From positions 1 through 15,381 of the forward strand of contig DJFQ01000112.1 in assembly GCA_002432095.1 (NCBI GenBank): a stretch of DNA of 15,381 nt, read 5' to 3'. The notes under the pieces were generated by a model that saw nothing but the letters and a program-made list of their open reading frames with translations, was not told the DNA's origin and ran no database searches. Numbering within the stretch: position 1 is the stretch's first letter; each line of letters begins with the position of its first letter. The position numbers and the translations under genes were made by a program. The DNA is from Marinagarivorans sp. UBA5868 (GTDB lineage Bacteria; Pseudomonadota; Gammaproteobacteria; Pseudomonadales; Cellvibrionaceae). Positions 15,138-15,381 of this stretch are shown piece by piece.

Positions 15138-15215
15138 TCAGCGCTGCATGCCGTATTTGCGCATTTTTTCTACCAGAGTGGTGCGTCGCATGGCCAAACG
15201 CTCCGCCGCCCGCGC
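15138..15215 (-). CDS. C-terminal Fis-type helix-turn-helix of a sigma-54-dependent regulator (FleQ/NtrC-like), fragment
   Basis: On the minus strand the last 26 codons before the TGA at 15138-15140 read ARAAERLAMRRTTLVEKMRK followed by YGMQR. This is the characteristic C-terminal helix-turn-helix of sigma-54 enhancer-binding regulators, closest in my memory to FleQ/FleR-type flagellar regulators (RTTLVEKMRKYG). Base composition of this short piece fits the rest of the window. The remainder of such a gene (response or AAA+ domain, over 350 residues) should continue to the right but does not: at about 15200-15222 the sequence changes to a transporter in the same frame. Only the tail of this gene is present. 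Confidence 0.8.
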   Translation of the reverse strand, partial: ARAAERLAMRRTTLVEKMRKYGMQR

Positions 15216-15224
15216 CACCACCCC
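15199..15224. other. In-frame junction between regulator tail and MFS transporter fragment
   Basis: The peptide VVARAAER, encoded here by a very GC-rich stretch, fits both the sigma-54 regulator family on its left and, at least through VVARA, the Bcr/CflA transporter family on its right. The change of family happens within these roughly 25 bases and no frame is lost. Such a short shared segment at the end of a sequence is what a mistaken assembly overlap would leave. A microhomology-mediated recombination would look the same. Confidence 0.7.
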
Positions 15225-15380
15225 GCCCGCGCAGGCGCCCAGCGCCTGGACGAACCGCCCGGCCAGCAGCATCTCGATCGAACTCGCCATGGCGCAGGCG
15301 ACCGACGCGGCGACGAAGATCGCGACGCCGAGCAGGATCGGCGCACGCCGTCCGATCCTGTCCGATGCGGGTCCATAGAA
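15216..15380 (-). CDS. Bcr/CflA-type MFS transporter, internal fragment
   Basis: In the same minus-strand frame as the regulator tail, the translation from base 15380 reads FYGPASDRIGRRAPILLGVA, then IFVAASVACAMASSIEMLLA and GRFVQALGACAGGVV. This is the loop 2-3 signature (GP.SDR.GRR) and transmembrane segments 3 to 4 of the Bcr/CflA drug-resistance branch of the major facilitator superfamily, where R..QALG..AG.VVARA normally continues into VRD. No start or end of the transporter is present. Composition is about 70% GC (counted: 42 of 60 in 15241-15300, 43 of 60 in 15301-15360) with almost only C/G third positions, unlike the rest of the window. It probably comes from a different genome, or at least a different locus. 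Confidence 0.78.
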
Positions 15381-15381
15381 C

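Noticed and set aside
15100..15378. Plus-strand and second minus-strand open frames (15170-15376) at the right end
   Set aside because: They are shadows of the minus-strand frame 15138-15380, whose translation matches known families (Bcr/CflA, then sigma-54 regulator helix-turn-helix). High GC removes stops from the other frames.
1..15381. CRISPR arrays, tRNA or rRNA genes, insertion sequences, phage or defence genes
   Set aside because: I looked for regularly spaced repeats, terminal inverted repeats, cloverleaf sequences and transposase or nuclease motifs and found none. The gene content is housekeeping and envelope.

Overview
The window looks like chromosomal DNA of a gammaproteobacterium, probably of the Pseudomonadales/Cellvibrionales kind. 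The evidence is a dense set of core genes with gammaproteobacterial character (aroC, prmB, folE, gpsA, sixA, htpG, yceH) mixed with families typical of that group (TIGR04219 outer-membrane barrel, DUF4389, DUF4892, DUF4156). This placement comes from family recognition, not a search. No tRNA, rRNA, CRISPR array, transposon or prophage gene was found, and no gene-free stretch exceeds about 200 bases.

Layout. Bases 2-757 (+) hold the 3' part of a LysR-type regulator, followed by a TIGR04219 outer-membrane barrel (863-1612, +). On the minus strand come an unrecognised secreted, cysteine-containing protein (1643-2641), chorismate synthase aroC (2837-3937) and the ribosomal protein L3 glutamine methyltransferase prmB (4025-4957). 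prmB diverges from folE (5110-5649, +), and folE converges on the next block with only 5 nt between stops. That block runs leftward in the order gpsA, DUF4389 membrane protein, sixA, alpha/beta hydrolase, DUF4892/OmpA-like protein (9423 down to 5655), and looks like one operon with a strong hairpin after the DUF4389 gene. htpG (9610-11508, -) has an almost ideal heat-shock sigma-32 promoter and a clear intrinsic terminator. Upstream of it, three leftward genes form a compact unit: a secreted trypsin-like protease, an FHA-domain protein with five membrane segments, and a DUF4156 lipoprotein (14306 down to 11605). yceH (14350-15009, -) follows.

The right end is anomalous. The last 240 bases form one open minus-strand frame that starts as transmembrane sequence of a Bcr/CflA-type MFS transporter, about 70% GC with codon use unlike the rest. 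It then switches in frame, inside the shared peptide VVARAAER, to the C-terminal helix-turn-helix of a FleQ/NtrC-type sigma-54 regulator. This is most simply a chimeric contig end, though a true recombination is possible.

I see no obvious defence system or other clearly new system. The best biological candidate for something under-described is the protease / FHA-membrane / lipoprotein unit. The DUF4892 protein with a degenerate OmpA domain and the cysteine-containing secreted protein are also worth attention.
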